A model generated the notes under the pieces. That model saw only the letters and a program-made list of their open reading frames with translations, was not told where the DNA came from and ran no database searches. A program made the translations under genes and the position numbers. Shown piece after piece: positions 19,995 to 20,000 of a DNA stretch of 20,000 nucleotides. Source of the DNA: Salpingoeca rosetta (Eukaryota > Opisthokonta > Choanoflagellata > Craspedida > Salpingoecidae); NCBI RefSeq assembly GCF_000188695.1, contig NW_004754920.1, positions 351,551 to 371,550 of the forward strand, read 5' to 3'. How positions within the stretch are numbered: the stretch's first letter is position 1; every line of letters begins with the position of its first letter.

Positions 19995-20000
19995 CGACAA
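15950..20000 (+). CDS. Secreted VWA protein with repeated laminin-G-like and somatomedin B domains on Thr-rich stalks (3' partial)
   Basis: Proposed exons: 15950-16239, 16536-17829, 18016-18103, 18264-19529 and 19836 to the window edge, all with matching phases; about 1,034 residues are visible. The chosen ATG gives a classical signal peptide: a basic start (GSRRPGK), a hydrophobic core ([20 protein letters not shown]) and a likely cut after ALA. Domain order: VWA, Thr stalk, laminin-G-like domain, Thr stalk, somatomedin B, Thr stalk, second laminin-G-like domain, long Thr stalk, second somatomedin B, Thr stalk. VWA and laminin-G-like domains usually bind ligands outside the cell, and somatomedin B is a small disulfide knot, so a role in matrix or adhesion is likely but inferred. 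The Thr stalks are probably O-glycosylated spacers. ATG 15473 is an alternative start that would place the signal sequence inside the protein. The C-terminus, and any membrane anchor, lies outside the window. Confidence 0.8.
16118..16990 (+). other. VWA domain with complete MIDAS metal site
   Basis: [17 protein letters not shown] carries the DxSxS motif (DASGS at 16142-16156). The other two metal-site positions are also present: Thr of TATGNAL (codon 16657) and Asp of VLVTDGE (codon 16759). The domain is split by intron 16240-16535 (donor CA|GTACGT, acceptor CACAG|G, phase 2). An intact MIDAS predicts divalent-metal-dependent ligand binding, as in integrin and matrilin VWA domains. Confidence 0.85.
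17032..17162 (+). repeat. Thr-rich stalk 1, largely (ACAACC)n
   Basis: About 40 nearly continuous Thr codons encoded by a hexanucleotide-like ACAACC pattern, then ACG codons. It links the VWA domain to the first laminin-G-like domain. Confidence 0.9.
17173..17720 (+). other. Laminin-G / concanavalin-A-like domain 1
   Basis: It begins with a Cys ([15 protein letters not shown]), followed by [38 protein letters not shown], then [14 protein letters not shown] and ARLLYCDAL. The pattern (sheet-forming core, a late Cys pair, and LGA before a final strand) fits laminin-G or thrombospondin-N-terminal-like jelly rolls. The second copy at 18511 shares the same landmarks. Confidence 0.7.
17731..17826 (+). 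repeat. Thr/Ser-rich stalk 2
   Basis: About 30 codons of mostly Thr with Ser and a few Ala, directly before intron 17830-18015 (donor ATG|GTGAGA, phase 0). It links laminin-G-like domain 1 to somatomedin B domain 1. Confidence 0.85.
18031..18295 (+). other. Somatomedin B domain 1 (split by an intron)
   Basis: Joining 18016-18103 to 18264 onward gives [20 protein letters not shown] followed by [15 protein letters not shown]. All eight Cys and the CFCD...C...DCCxDY signature of somatomedin B are present. The intron (18104-18263) is phase 1 and falls in the Gly codon just before DCC. It carries a GT-rich start and a CA-rich end. Confidence 0.9.
18306..18503 (+). repeat. Thr-rich stalk 3 built from successive pure codon blocks
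   Basis: An uninterrupted Thr/Ser run whose DNA consists of consecutive blocks: ACA codons, about six ACT, about eight ACG, then more than 20 ACA. Each block looks like a separate trinucleotide expansion. It links somatomedin B domain 1 to laminin-G-like domain 2. Confidence 0.9.
18511..19066 (+). other. Laminin-G / concanavalin-A-like domain 2
   Basis: Same landmarks as domain 1: [72 protein letters not shown] and ARVYWCDAL. It lies wholly within exon 18264-19529. The shared motifs, with clear divergence elsewhere, indicate an old duplication of the unit. Confidence 0.7.
19087..19443 (+). repeat. Long Thr-rich stalk 4 with an acidic interruption
   Basis: About 119 codons, mostly Thr. In the middle (about 19165-19262) Glu and Asp residues appear ([28 protein letters not shown]), giving an acidic patch inside the stalk. 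The antisense strand reads as a long poly-Val frame, which is an artefact of this composition. Confidence 0.9.
19463..19873 (+). other. Somatomedin B domain 2 (split by an intron)
   Basis: Joining 19529 to 19836 gives [20 protein letters not shown] followed by [15 protein letters not shown], again with all eight Cys in the same spacing. The intron (19530-19835, donor TTCC|GTACGT, acceptor CACGACAG) is phase 1, two codons upstream of the matching position in domain 1. Confidence 0.88.
19621..19739 (+). repeat. GT-rich microsatellite within the last visible intron
   Basis: Interrupted GT/TTTGCG units lead into a pure GT run (about 19699-19739) inside intron 19530-19835 of the VWA gene. Confidence 0.85.
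19884..20000 (+). repeat. (ACA)n Thr-stalk 5 reaching the window edge
   Basis: Nearly pure ACA codons with rare ACG continue to base 20000 in frame after somatomedin B domain 2. Its real length cannot be judged from this window. Confidence 0.85.

Noticed and set aside
1..20000. CRISPR array, bacterial operon, tRNA, rRNA or transposon
   Set aside because: Repeats are simple di- and trinucleotide tracts without spacers. No tRNA box pairs, rRNA-like blocks, transposase or reverse-transcriptase motifs were seen, and gene structure is eukaryotic.

Overview
The window reads as protist nuclear DNA, most likely from a choanoflagellate such as Salpingoeca rosetta. That assignment is an inference from style: intron-rich genes, many introns filled with GT or CA dinucleotide repeats, proteins with poly-Gln, poly-Asp and poly-Thr tracts, and animal-type extracellular modules (VWA, laminin-G-like, somatomedin B). 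I saw nothing bacterial, viral or transposon-like.

Four genes can be reconstructed by joining open frames across GT..AG introns whose phases match. (1) Plus strand, about 1-6430, open at the 5' edge: a roughly 1,050-residue disordered, Gln/Asp-rich region, then an F-box and leucine-rich repeats, so a probable SCF ubiquitin-ligase substrate receptor. (2) Minus strand, 11852-6906: a 14-exon gene for a helical protein of about 830 residues that I do not recognise, with a Ser/Asn-rich N-terminus and an acidic C-terminal tail. (3) Plus strand, about 12036-15097: a 7-exon gene for a protein of about 417 residues with a striking conserved-looking core (LQKCVRR...[11 protein letters not shown]), also not firmly recognised. 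(4) Plus strand, 15950 to beyond 20000: a secreted or surface protein with a signal peptide, a VWA domain with an intact MIDAS motif, and then a repeating unit of Thr-rich stalk, laminin-G-like domain, Thr-rich stalk and somatomedin B domain. Two full units are visible and the gene runs off the right edge.

Genes 1 and 2 are convergent, with a 475-base gap. Genes 2 and 3 are divergent, with about 183 bases between proposed start codons, probably a shared promoter. Genes 3 and 4 are tandem, with about 850 bases between them. The genes do not form an obvious pathway: one is ubiquitin-related, one extracellular, two unknown.

The most unusual window-wide pattern is intron polarity. On the sense strand of each gene, (GT)n tracts lie at or just after the 5' splice site and (CA)n tracts lie towards the 3' splice site. 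Several introns carry both, which could pair and bring the two splice sites together. All exon borders come from consensus, phase and protein continuity only; there is no transcript or homology evidence here.
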